Source: Wenzhouxiangella sp. 15190
GTDB lineage: Bacteria; Pseudomonadota; Gammaproteobacteria; Xanthomonadales; Wenzhouxiangellaceae
Assembly (NCBI RefSeq): GCF_003417465.1
Contig: NZ_QVMV01000052.1
Coordinates: 62,001-126,000 of the forward strand
Direction of reading: 5' to 3'
DNA length: 64,000 nt
Part shown: positions 46,441 through 53,729 of the stretch, in pieces
Layout: every line of letters begins with the position of its first letter
How positions within the stretch are numbered: position 1 is the first letter of the stretch
Notes under the pieces: model-generated
What the model was told of the DNA's origin: nothing
Database searches by the model: none
The model's input: only the letters and a program-made list of their open reading frames with translations
Position numbers and translations under genes: made by a program

Positions 46441-48329
46441 TCGTGACCGAACAGCCGGAAAAGCGAGGGGCGTTTCTCAACCTGCGTGCATTGGTCGTCG
46501 CCCATGACCTTGTCATGGTCGTCGCTGCGTGGCTGCTGGCCCGATTGGCATCGCTATGGCTGTTGGGCAGTCCGTCCATGGATTGGCAACAGGTGGTTAT
46601 CGAGGCCAACCTGATCATCATTCTCCAGGGTTTTCTGCACTGGCGTGCCGGTCTTTACCGCGGTGTGTGGCGCTTTGCCAGCCTGCCGGACCTGGGCAAC
46701 CTGATTCGTGCCGCGGTTCTGGCCGCCGTTTCCGGAGCCGCCGTCCTGCTGGTCATGGAAGCGCCGCTGGAACTTATGGTCCTGATGGTGTGGCTGTTCC
46801 CGGCCCTGCTTCTGTTCAACCTGGGCGTACCCCGGTTGATGTATCGCGTGTTCAAGGACATGCGCCTGGAGGTCCACCGCCGGCGCCAGACGCATCGCAC
46901 GGTCATTCTCGGTGCGGGGCGTTCGGGCCGCTTACTGCTGCCGGAACTGCGTCGTCGGGGCGGTTTCGACATCGTCGGGTATCTCGACGACGATTCGAGC
47001 CTGAGAAACACCGAAATCGACGGCGTGCCGGTACTCGGCGACATTGCCGGTTTGCCCCGCATCGCCCGCGAGGCCGATCTCGACATGGCGGCGATTGCCA
47101 TCCCCTCTGCGACCAATGCGCAGATGCAGCGCGTCGTCGAGATCTGCGAACGCGCCGGTGTCGAATTTCGTACCGTGCCGACGCTCAAGGAACTGGGCGC
47201 GACGCTGACACGGTTCGACGATCTCAAGCCGGTCGCCATCGACGACCTGCTTGGACGCGAGCCCGTGTCCCTGGACTGGGAATCGATCCGTGCCGGTCTT
47301 GCCGGCAAGCGTGTTCTGGTGACCGGCGGCGGTGGATCCATCGGGGCCGAACTGTGCCGGCAAATCGCTCGACTGGATCCGGCTGGCCTGGTGGTTCTCG
47401 ACAACAGCGAATTCAATCTCTACCGCATCGATTATCGGCTCAAGGCGGAGTTTCCCGACCTGATGGTCGAGGCCGTGCTCGGCGATGTCTGTGATTCGGC
47501 CACGGTGGAGACGGTGATCAAGCGGGCCCGTCCCGAAGTGGTCTTTCACGCCGCCGCATACAAGCACCTTCCGATGCTGCAGAATCAGGTGCGAGAGGCG
47601 TTTCGCAACAACGTGGTGGGTACGCGGCGCGTGGCCGATGCCGCGGTGCGCTACGGCGTCGGCACTTTCGTGTTGATTTCGACCGACAAGGCCGTCAACC
47701 CCTGCAACGTCATGGGGGCGACCAAGCGCATTGCCGAGCTCTATGCGCAGCACCTCAATCATTCCTCGGAGACGAAGTTCATCACCGTGCGTTTCGGCAA
47801 CGTACTCAATTCCACCGGCTCGGTTGTCCCCTTGTTCAACGAGCAGATTCGCCGCGGTGGACCGGTGACCGTCACGCATCCTGAAATCACCCGCTACTTC
47901 ATGACCATTGCCGAGGCCGGCCAGCTCATTCTGCAGGCGGGTGTACTCGGTCGTGGTGGCGAGGTATTCGTTCTCGATATGGGCGAGCCGGTGCGGATCA
48001 GCTTCCTGGCCGAGCAGCTTATTCGTCTCGCCGGAAAGGAGCCCGGCCGGGATGTCGAGATCGTTTATACGGGGCTGCGTCCCGGGGAAAAACTGTTTGA
48101 GGAACTGTTCCACGAAGACGAGTCGTACGCCACGACCGCTCATGAGAAGATTTTCCTCTCGCGTGGAGCGAGTCAAGGCCTGGACGGCATCGACGAGAGA
48201 CTGCGCCGGGCCGAGGCCGCCGTCATGCGCTACGACAACAGCGAACTCAGAAGCATCCTGCTCGAACTTGTGCCCGAGTTGGGCAAGGTGCCGCAACGCG
48301 ATCGAAAGGTGATCCCGCTCAGCGGCTGA
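46437..48329 (+). CDS. Membrane UDP-sugar 4,6-dehydratase (WbpM/CapD/FlaA1 type)
   Basis: Makes a 4-keto-6-deoxy UDP-HexNAc intermediate for surface glycans. The 630 residues have four N-terminal hydrophobic helices (about 18-130), a first Rossmann-like domain with VILGAGRSGRLLLPEL, and the dehydratase domain from about 290 with VTGGGGSIGAELCRQIARLD, VVFHAAAYKHLPMLQNQV, STDKAVNPCNVMGATKRIAE (M-x-x-x-K in place of Y-x-x-x-K, as in WbpM) and TGLRPGEKLFEELF. It starts at GTG 46437 (GTGA with the previous stop) or GTG 46443. No further glycan genes follow, so the locus looks incomplete here. Confidence 0.92.
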   Translation: MIVTEQPEKRGAFLNLRALVVAHDLVMVVAAWLLARLASLWLLGSPSMDWQQVVIEANLIIILQGFLHWRAGLYRGVWRFASLPDLGNLIRAAVLAAVSGAAVLLVMEAPLELMVLMVWLFPALLLFNLGVPRLMYRVFKDMRLEVHRRRQTHRTVILGAGRSGRLLLPELRRRGGFDIVGYLDDDSSLRNTEIDGVPVLGDIAGLPRIAREADLDMAAIAIPSATNAQMQRVVEICERAGVEFRTVPTLKELGATLTRFDDLKPVAIDDLLGREPVSLDWESIRAGLAGKRVLVTGGGGSIGAELCRQIARLDPAGLVVLDNSEFNLYRIDYRLKAEFPDLMVEAVLGDVCDSATVETVIKRARPEVVFHAAAYKHLPMLQNQVREAFRNNVVGTRRVADAAVRYGVGTFVLISTDKAVNPCNVMGATKRIAELYAQHLNHSSETKFITVRFGNVLNSTGSVVPLFNEQIRRGGPVTVTHPEITRYFMTIAEAGQLILQAGVLGRGGEVFVLDMGEPVRISFLAEQLIRLAGKEPGRDVEIVYTGLRPGEKLFEELFHEDESYATTAHEKIFLSRGASQGLDGIDERLRRAEAAVMRYDNSELRSILLELVPELGKVPQRDRKVIPLSG

Positions 48330-48390
48330 CCCAGTCACAGGGTGCATCGCGATCAACCCGCCGAGAACGCCTGATTCCGGAGGAATAGTC

Positions 48391-49422
48391 ATGTCGAGAC
48401 TTCGCCCCGATTCCGCTGCCCGTCGCGGGCGGGTGGTCTCGTTCGACCACCATTCCCGCCTGCTGGAGGGAAATCCCCTGGATGACCCGGCACAGCGCAA
48501 ACATCCTGTCTATCTGCCGGCGGGCTACGATGACAGCGATCAGCATTATCCGGTGCTCTGGTGTCTGGCCGCCTATACCAACGCCGGGCCGGGCCAGGTG
48601 AACTGGCGCAACCACGGCGAAAATCTCCCCGAGCGACTCGATCGCCTGATCGAGACCGGTGCAATGCCGCCGGTCATCGTCGTTTTTCCCGACTGCTATA
48701 CGAGTCTTGGCGGCAACCAGTACGTCAACACGCCGGCAATGGGCGCCTACGCGGATTATCTGACCGAAGAATTGATTCCGGCCATCGACGGTGCTTTCCG
48801 GACCTTTCCCGAGCCCTCGGCCCGGGCGGTTTTCGGCAAGTCCTCCGGCGGGTTCGGGGCGCTCCATCTGAGCCTGTCGCATCCGGGCCACTGGGCGGCG
48901 GCTGCCAGCCATGCCGGCGACGCCGGCTTCGACCGCGCCTATCTGGGTGATTTTCCACAGGCCGCCGGCGTGCTGGCCCGCCACGACGGCGACATCGAGC
49001 ACTTCGTGCGAACCTTCTGGCGTGACAAGCGGCCGGGCGGAGCGGCCTTCCATACCATGATGACCTTGTGCCTGGCGGCAAGTTACTCGCCGGATCAGTC
49101 CTGCCCGCTGGGCCTGCGTCTGCCTTTCGATTTGTATACCTGCCAGCTCGACGAAGCCGTTTGGCAACAATGGCTGACCTACGATCCGGCCCGGCGTGCG
49201 GCGAGCGAATCAGATCGGCTGGCCGATCTGGCAGGCTTGTGGATCGACGTGGGCAGCCGCGACCAGTATTTCATCCAGTACGGTACCCGGCAGATGCACC
49301 AGGCCCTCGATGAGCAGGGCGTGAATCATCATTTCGAGGAGTTCGACGGGACTCATTCGGGCATCGACTGGCGTTATGATCATTCACTGCCCTGGCTGGC
49401 CGCGCGCTTGAAAGCGGACTGA
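48391..49422 (+). CDS. Alpha/beta-hydrolase esterase (esterase D-like)
   Basis: Cytosolic serine hydrolase of 343 residues. The fold's features are an N-terminal HPVYLPAGYDDSDQHYPVLW strand-helix pair, a nucleophile elbow GKSSGGFGALHLSL with S151, a likely acid D in VGSRDQYF and a histidine in FDGTHSGIDW near the C-terminus. This pattern matches the putative esterase family that includes S-formylglutathione hydrolase and enterochelin esterase-like proteins. No signal peptide is present. A Shine-Dalgarno (GGAGGA) lies just upstream, 61 bp after the dehydratase. Substrate is unknown. Confidence 0.8.
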   Translation: MSRLRPDSAARRGRVVSFDHHSRLLEGNPLDDPAQRKHPVYLPAGYDDSDQHYPVLWCLAAYTNAGPGQVNWRNHGENLPERLDRLIETGAMPPVIVVFPDCYTSLGGNQYVNTPAMGAYADYLTEELIPAIDGAFRTFPEPSARAVFGKSSGGFGALHLSLSHPGHWAAAASHAGDAGFDRAYLGDFPQAAGVLARHDGDIEHFVRTFWRDKRPGGAAFHTMMTLCLAASYSPDQSCPLGLRLPFDLYTCQLDEAVWQQWLTYDPARRAASESDRLADLAGLWIDVGSRDQYFIQYGTRQMHQALDEQGVNHHFEEFDGTHSGIDWRYDHSLPWLAARLKAD

Positions 49423-49466
49423 GCCGACGGCACATACTTGTCACACCCTCATTACGGGATCGCAGC

Positions 49467-50042
49467 ATGCTGACTGTCACACCTTCGGCCCGCGACTATT
49501 TCTCCGACCTCCTCGGCCAGCAGCCCGACGGCACCAACCTGCGTCTGCGCGTGACCAACCCGGGCACGCCCTCGGCGGACGTGGAACTGACCTATTGTGG
49601 CCCGGGCGAGCAGGCCGACAGCGACGAGGCTGTCGACTGCCAGGTGTTCACGCTGTTCGTTGATCAAACATCGGCCGAAACCCTCGACGGGGCCATGATC
49701 GATTTCGAGACCAACCGGATGGGCGGCGAATTGTGCATCCGTGCGCCCGGCCTGAAGGGGCATGCGCCGTCTGACGACGCCCCGCTGGAAGAGCGCGTGG
49801 CCTGGGTGCTGGAGACGAAGGTCAATCCCATGGTCGCGTCCCACGGCGGCCAGGTCGGCCTGGTGGAAGTCACCGACGACAACGACGTCGTGCTGCAATT
49901 CGGCGGCGGCTGCCACGGCTGCGGAATGGTCGACGTCACCCTCAAGCAGGGTATCGAGACGACGCTCCGGCAAGCCGTGCCCGAGGTGCGACAGGTGGTT
50001 GATGCCACTGATCACGCCGCTGGGGAGAATCCCTACTACTAA
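49467..50042 (+). CDS. nfuA: Fe-S biogenesis protein NfuA
   Basis: Carries and delivers 4Fe-4S clusters to target enzymes. The 191 residues have an N-terminal degenerate A-type domain (LTVTPSARDYFSDLLGQQPD, no cluster cysteines) and a C-terminal Nfu domain starting about ERVAWVLETKVNPMVASHGG with the cluster motif GGGCHGCGMVDVTLKQGIE (C-x2-C). Length equals E. coli NfuA. It is followed by the long non-coding region. Confidence 0.95.
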   Translation: MLTVTPSARDYFSDLLGQQPDGTNLRLRVTNPGTPSADVELTYCGPGEQADSDEAVDCQVFTLFVDQTSAETLDGAMIDFETNRMGGELCIRAPGLKGHAPSDDAPLEERVAWVLETKVNPMVASHGGQVGLVEVTDDNDVVLQFGGGCHGCGMVDVTLKQGIETTLRQAVPEVRQVVDATDHAAGENPYY

Positions 50043-50151
50043 AGGGGCGCTTTAAGTCCGGGGGTGCTGGGCCGGTTGGCACCACCGGGTGCTTCGGTGG
50101 CCTCGACACTTCAAAGGCTGTTTCGCCCGGCGCTTCGCGCTCTTGCGGCGA

Positions 50152-50181
50152 ATTCCTTTTACCTCGCGCGGTAAAAGGAAT
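50152..50181. repeat. Perfect 12-bp hairpin in left arm
   Basis: ATTCCTTTTACC (50152-50163), loop TCGCGC, GGTAAAAGGAAT (50170-50181). Together with the downstream CAAAAGCGCGC it forms the left-arm counterpart of the hairpin at 50587-50618. Confidence 0.85.
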
Positions 50182-50586
50182 CAAAAGCGCGCTGAAAAGA
50201 TTGCGGAGGCGCCGCAGGACAAACGGGACATGCGGGCTTCAGTATTCTGCTTGCGTCTTCGATTGGGCTCCGTCTAGACACATGGCGTCTCCGACGTCCC
50301 TGGGGCGTAATCTGCATTCTGACGGCACGACCTCGATCACCCCCGGCTTCGGCGAGGCTGCTGAAGATGGCTTCGGGTGAATGAGCGTTAGCTTCAAACC
50401 CGAGGCACGGCCCTCGAAGGCTCGCTTTCGAAGTCGTGAGGCTGCGTGCGGGCCTGATAATGTGGACGTCGTAAGCCCGCCTGCGTCTCAGAGAGTCAGA
50501 ACGAAGCCCCAGACAAAATACTGAAGCCACTCCCGCTGCAACTCCCGAGAGGAAAATCGCGCGCTTTTGACTTTAAGCGCGCTTTT

Positions 50587-50618
50587 GGTGACTTTTCTCG
50601 CGCAAGAGAAAAGTTACC
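50587..50618. repeat. 13-bp hairpin in right arm
   Basis: GGTGACTTTTCTC (50587-50599), loop GCGCAA, GAGAAAAGTTACC (50606-50618), with one G-T pair. It follows GCGCGCTTTTG, itself present twice (from about 50559 and 50578). Confidence 0.85.
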
Positions 50619-50627
50619 CGCCATCAG

Positions 50628-50780
50628 CCTGCGAAGCAGGCGGGCGGAACAGAAGTTGACTTGTCGAAGTCCGCACAGCGGCCTTGGGGCAACAAGTTGT
50701 TTGCCGACAAGGCAGTGAAGGCGCCGCCGCAAGAGCCTGCGAAGCAGGCCGGGCGAAACCGCCTTTGACTTGTCGAGGCT
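50628..50780. repeat. Direct repeats of the CCTGCGAAGCAGG module, period 108 bp
   Basis: Two copies: CCTGCGAAGCAGGCGGGCGG (50628) and CCTGCGAAGCAGGCCGGGCG (50736), each followed within 20 bp by a TTGACTTGTCGA block. A decayed third copy (GCGGAGCAGGCAAGAGAAAC) lies near 50836. Each CCTGCGAAGCAGG is itself a small hairpin. Confidence 0.75.
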
Positions 50781-50876
50781 CGCACCGCTTGCGGCGACAT
50801 CAATCAGCCCAGCGGCAGCGAAGTTGAATCCGCCCGCGGAGCAGGCAAGAGAAACCGCCCTGGATACATCCGGCTG

Positions 50877-51215
50877 TTACTCGTCGATTTGCGGCGTGAC
50901 CAGTCCTTCCTGGCTGGCGTACCAGGCTGCCAGATCGGCGATGTCCTGGTCGCTGAGGCCGCTGGCGAAACCCTGCATCTGCGCGTTCTGGCGTTCGCCG
51001 GAGCGGTATTGCTTGAGGGCGTATTCCAGGTAGCCGGCATGCTGGCCGCCGAGCTTCGGCGTGTCCGGCGTGGCGGTCATGTTGCCGTCCTTGCCGTGGC
51101 AGGCCTGGCAGGACTGGGATTTTTCGAGTCCGCGGCTGGCATTGCCGGCGGCCAGCGCATCGTTGCCGATCAGCAGAAGCAGGGAGGCGGCGAGAGTCAG
51201 GGCAAACGGCTTCAT
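50877..51215 (-). CDS. Small periplasmic cytochrome c
   Basis: Secreted monohaem cytochrome c of 112 residues: signal peptide (MKPFALTLAASLLLLIGNDA-LA), haem motif CQACHGKDG, and a probable methionine ligand in the NAQMQGFASGLSDQDIADLA segment. The sequence resembles class I cytochromes of the c553/c4-domain type. It overlaps the preceding cytochrome gene by four bases, so the two are made together, probably as one electron-transfer pair comparable to the two domains of cytochrome c4. Confidence 0.92.
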   Translation of the reverse strand: MKPFALTLAASLLLLIGNDALAAGNASRGLEKSQSCQACHGKDGNMTATPDTPKLGGQHAGYLEYALKQYRSGERQNAQMQGFASGLSDQDIADLAAWYASQEGLVTPQIDE

Positions 51216-51550
51216 GAGTCGTCTCCTTGGTTCAGGCTGACGAAATAGGCGGCAATGTCGCGAATGTCTTCATCGCTGAGGGTGTTGGCCTGTGCCTCCA
51301 TCGTCGGGTGCTGACGGTCGCCCGCGCGGTACGCCTTCAGCGCCGAGACCAGGTAGCCGTATGTCTGGCCGCCGATCTTGGGCACCGGATAGGTCGGGTA
51401 GACGTTTTTCTGATAGGGGATGCCGTGGCAGCCGAAACAGGTGTAGGCAATTACGCGACCGCGTTCGGCGTCGCCTTCGTTCTGGTTTTGCGCCAGCGCG
51501 CCGTGGCTTAACATCGCCGCGAGCGCAACGACAAGAATTCGCTTCAGCAT
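51212..51550 (-). CDS. Small periplasmic cytochrome c
   Basis: Secreted monohaem cytochrome c of 112 residues with signal peptide (MLKRILVVALAAMLSHGALA), haem motif CFGCHGIPYQKNVYPTYPVP and a methionine ligand candidate in HPTMEAQANTLSDEDIRDIA. Sequence similarity with the downstream cytochrome (YLxxALKxYRxGxRQ...MxxxAxxLSDxDIxDxAAxxxS) indicates an old duplication. A TATAAT at 51584-51589 on this strand is the probable promoter for the pair. The partner oxidase or dehydrogenase is not in this window. Confidence 0.92.
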   Translation of the reverse strand: MLKRILVVALAAMLSHGALAQNQNEGDAERGRVIAYTCFGCHGIPYQKNVYPTYPVPKIGGQTYGYLVSALKAYRAGDRQHPTMEAQANTLSDEDIRDIAAYFVSLNQGDDS

Positions 51551-51583
51551 TTGGTTCGCCAGTGAGAAATGGTGAAACCCGTA

Positions 51584-51589
51584 TTATAC
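51584..51589 (-). promoter_or_regulatory. -10 box for the cytochrome c pair
   Basis: Perfect TATAAT on the minus strand 34 bp upstream of the first cytochrome start. No good -35 hexamer is seen at the right distance. Confidence 0.5.
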
Positions 51590-51648
51590 CCAGCCGGCCG
51601 GGGAGGGGGAACTCCCGGGGCGTCGGGTGGCGTGCGATTGCCGGGTGA

Positions 51649-51669
51649 GGGCGGCCGGGGCGGCCGCCC
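51649..51669 (-). terminator. GC-rich hairpin after the secreted unknown gene
   Basis: GGGCGGCC and GGCCGCCC form a perfect 8-bp stem 19 bp past the stop of the minus-strand gene at 51688. No U-tract follows, so termination is only possible, not certain. Confidence 0.35.
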
Positions 51670-51687
51670 CGAATCGTTATTCCCGGG

Positions 51688-52080
51688 TCATTCGGCTTCT
51701 TCGATAATCAGCTCGTAGGGCTTTTTGAAATCGGTCCGGTGCCACTTGGCGCGAACACGGTAATCCTTCCCGGCCTCGAGCGTAATGTCGAAGTCCACTT
51801 CCTCGTCAACGCGGCGCATGCGCTGCCCCACGGCGGGCTCGGTCAGCTGGGCCGGTACGCGGGCAGTGAGGGTGTAGTCGCCCGGCTCGAGCGTAAGCAT
51901 GCTGCGCGGACCGATGTATTCGCCGTCGACGGCGGTCAGTTCGACCTCGTATACGTACTGCGCCTGGTTCGGCGGACCACCGAAGACGCGGGCCTCGGCA
52001 AGCTCTCCGTTGGCGGCGATGGCCAACTGGCAAAGGGCGGCCAGCGTGAAGCCGGTGAGAAGGGTCGTTGCATGTTTCAT
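51688..52080 (-). CDS. Secreted protein of unknown function
   Basis: A 130-residue protein I do not recognise. It has a clear signal peptide (MKHATTLLTGFTLAALCQLA-IA) and no lipobox cysteine, so it should be soluble in the periplasm. The mature part is beta-rich with a PEGA-like tone: YEVELTAVDGEYIGPRSMLT, LEPGDYTLTARVPAQLTEPA, FDITLEAGKDYRVRAKWHRT. Such domains are often small surface or periplasmic binding modules. It stands alone, divergent from the glutaryl-CoA dehydrogenase gene across a 228-bp gap that holds that gene's promoter. Confidence 0.8.
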   Translation of the reverse strand: MKHATTLLTGFTLAALCQLAIAANGELAEARVFGGPPNQAQYVYEVELTAVDGEYIGPRSMLTLEPGDYTLTARVPAQLTEPAVGQRMRRVDEEVDFDITLEAGKDYRVRAKWHRTDFKKPYELIIEEAE

Positions 52081-52274
52081 GGTTGCACCTCAACATCAAT
52101 TGACTGCCGGGTTGGAGGTGACGGAATGTCAGCCTGACTGAATGCGCAAGATGTCACCGATCGCTAATGCCCGACAGCCTTATAGATACCACAGCGCCCC
52201 GGACCCGTCAAAAAGGCTCTGCAGCGATCCGGCGCCAGGACATCGAATCCGGTGCTTGCGTGGGTTCCATCACG

Positions 52275-52280
52275 TACAAT
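52275..52280 (+). promoter_or_regulatory. -10-like box for glutaryl-CoA dehydrogenase
   Basis: TACAAT 28 bp upstream of the ATG. TTGCGT at 52256 is too close (13 bp) to be a standard -35. Nothing else is recognised in the 52081-52308 gap. Confidence 0.35.
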
Positions 52281-52308
52281 AACAAGGATTGTCCCAATCC
52301 ATCCCAGA

Positions 52309-53478
52309 ATGACCATGCGCTCACTCGATCCACTCGATCTCTTTGATGTCGACGACCTGCTGACCGACGAAGAACGGATGATCCGCGACTCGGTCGCGCG
52401 CTTCGTCGACGAAAAGGCCCTGCCGCTGATTCCGAAGTGCTTCGACGAGGCCCGTTTCCCCGACGAACTGATCCCGGAAATCGCGGATCTCGGTCTGCTC
52501 GGATCGAGCCTGGAAGGCTACGGCTGCGCCGGCCTGAATGCCGTCAGCTACGGCCTGATCTGCCAGGAGCTCGAGCGCGGCGACTCGGGGCTGCGCAGCT
52601 TCGTGTCGGTGCAGTCCTCGCTGTGCATGTACCCGATCCACGCCTTCGGTTCCGAGGAGCAGAAGGAGCGCTGGTTGCCGGAAATGGCCGCTGGCCGGGT
52701 GATCGGCTGCTTCGGCCTGACCGAACCGCAGGGCGGTTCTGATCCGTCCAACATGAAGACGCGGGCGAAGCGCGACGGCGACGACTGGATTCTCAACGGT
52801 TCCAAGATGTGGATCACCAACGGCGGTATCGCCGACATCGCCATCGTCTGGGCGCAGACCGACGACGGCGTGCAGGGGTTTATCGTGGAAGAGGATTTCG
52901 ATGGATACGAGACGCGCGATATTCACGCCAAGATGTCGCTGCGGGCCTCGATCACTTCCGAGCTCTACTTCGACAACGTTCGCGTGCCCGACGCCAACCG
53001 CCTGCCGGAGGTCAAGGGACTCAAGGGTCCGCTGTCCTGTCTCAACCAGGCGCGCTACGGCATCACCTGGGGGCCAATCGGAGCGGCCACGGCTTGCCTG
53101 AAAGAGGCACTCGATTATTGCGAGGAGCGCGAATTGTTCGGGCGCCCGGTATCGGCCACGCAGAGCGCCCAGCTCAAGCTTGCCGACATGGCACGCCGCA
53201 TCACCAGCGCCAAGCTGCTGTCATGGCGTCTGGGCCGGCTCAAGGACGAGGGCAGGCTGCATCCCAGCCAGGTCTCGCTGGCCAAGTGGAACAACGTGCG
53301 CATGGCGATCGACATCGCCCGCGAATGTCGCGACCTGCTCGGCGGCTCCGGCATCACGCTCGAGTACTCGGCCATCCGCCATGCCCTCAACCTCGAGTCG
53401 GTGATCACCTATGAGGGCACCGAGACGGTGCACCAGCTGATCATCGGTCGAGAGCTTACCGGGCATAACGCGTTTTGA
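52309..53478 (+). CDS. gcdH: Glutaryl-CoA dehydrogenase
   Basis: FAD enzyme that oxidises and decarboxylates glutaryl-CoA to crotonyl-CoA in lysine and tryptophan breakdown. The 389 residues show features specific to this branch: GCFGLTEPQGGSDPSNMKTR, LNGSKMWITNGGIADIAIVW, NQARYGITWGPIGAATACLK, DMLGG-type segment RDLLGGSGITLEYSAIRHAL and the catalytic glutamate in VITYEGTETVHQLIIGRELT. ATG 52309 or 52315 (two codons later) both work. It is followed by a repeat element. Confidence 0.92.
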   Translation: MTMRSLDPLDLFDVDDLLTDEERMIRDSVARFVDEKALPLIPKCFDEARFPDELIPEIADLGLLGSSLEGYGCAGLNAVSYGLICQELERGDSGLRSFVSVQSSLCMYPIHAFGSEEQKERWLPEMAAGRVIGCFGLTEPQGGSDPSNMKTRAKRDGDDWILNGSKMWITNGGIADIAIVWAQTDDGVQGFIVEEDFDGYETRDIHAKMSLRASITSELYFDNVRVPDANRLPEVKGLKGPLSCLNQARYGITWGPIGAATACLKEALDYCEERELFGRPVSATQSAQLKLADMARRITSAKLLSWRLGRLKDEGRLHPSQVSLAKWNNVRMAIDIARECRDLLGGSGITLEYSAIRHALNLESVITYEGTETVHQLIIGRELTGHNAF

Positions 53479-53494
53479 CGCGTTCTGGCGAACG

Positions 53495-53685
53495 CGAAAT
53501 CCGAAATTCGAAGCACCAAATCCGAAACAAAACCCAATGACCAAAATCGCAATGACCGAAACGAAACCGTGCCAAGCCTTCGTTTCGTTGCTGTAGATCC
53601 TCTGTGGGAGTTTGTTTGAAATTTGGAATTTCGAACATTCGAATTTGTTTCGGATTTGGTGCTTGAGATTTCGAATTTGAGGCAT
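53495..53685. repeat. TTCGAA-word inverted repeat, copy 4
   Basis: Left arm 53495-53562: CGAAATCCGAAATTCGAAGC, ACCAAATCCGAAACAAAACC, CAATGACCAAAATCGCAATG, ACCGAAACG. Right arm about 53610-53685: TTTGTTTGAAATTTGGAATT, TCGAACATTCGAATTTGTTT, CGGATTTGGTGCTTGAGATT, TCGAATTTG. The spacer contains AAACGAAACC facing TTCGTTTCG. It fills the gap between gcdH and the E1 gene. Confidence 0.82.
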
Positions 53686-53729
53686 TCGATTATGCCCGGG
53701 CGATCGTAATATCTTCACCGGCCAGATTC

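Larger units (their letters stand above)
50043..50876. other. Gene-free 834-bp region built as a large imperfect inverted repeat
   Basis: No credible gene: open frames here are low-complexity and without family motifs. Two arms are mirrored around a core. GGCTTCAGTATTCTG (50235-50249) faces CAAAATACTGAAGCC (50514-50528), 14 of 15 bases. Outward, both arms have GCGCGCTTTTG, then a hairpin of different sequence, then a block at 50099-50148 (minus) matching 50727-50780 (plus) with CCGCAAGAG, GCGAAGC, GGGCGAAAC and TTTGA..TGTCGAGGC in the same order. I do not recognise an RNA family in the 264-bp core. Confidence 0.7.

Noticed and set aside
50159-50530. Small open frames in the 50.04-50.88 kb gap
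   Set aside because: Sequences are Arg/Ser/Pro-rich without homology features and run through the inverted repeats; composition fits non-coding DNA.
50043-50876. RNase P RNA, tmRNA or 6S RNA in the long gap
   Set aside because: None of the conserved core motifs I know for these RNAs is visible on either strand.
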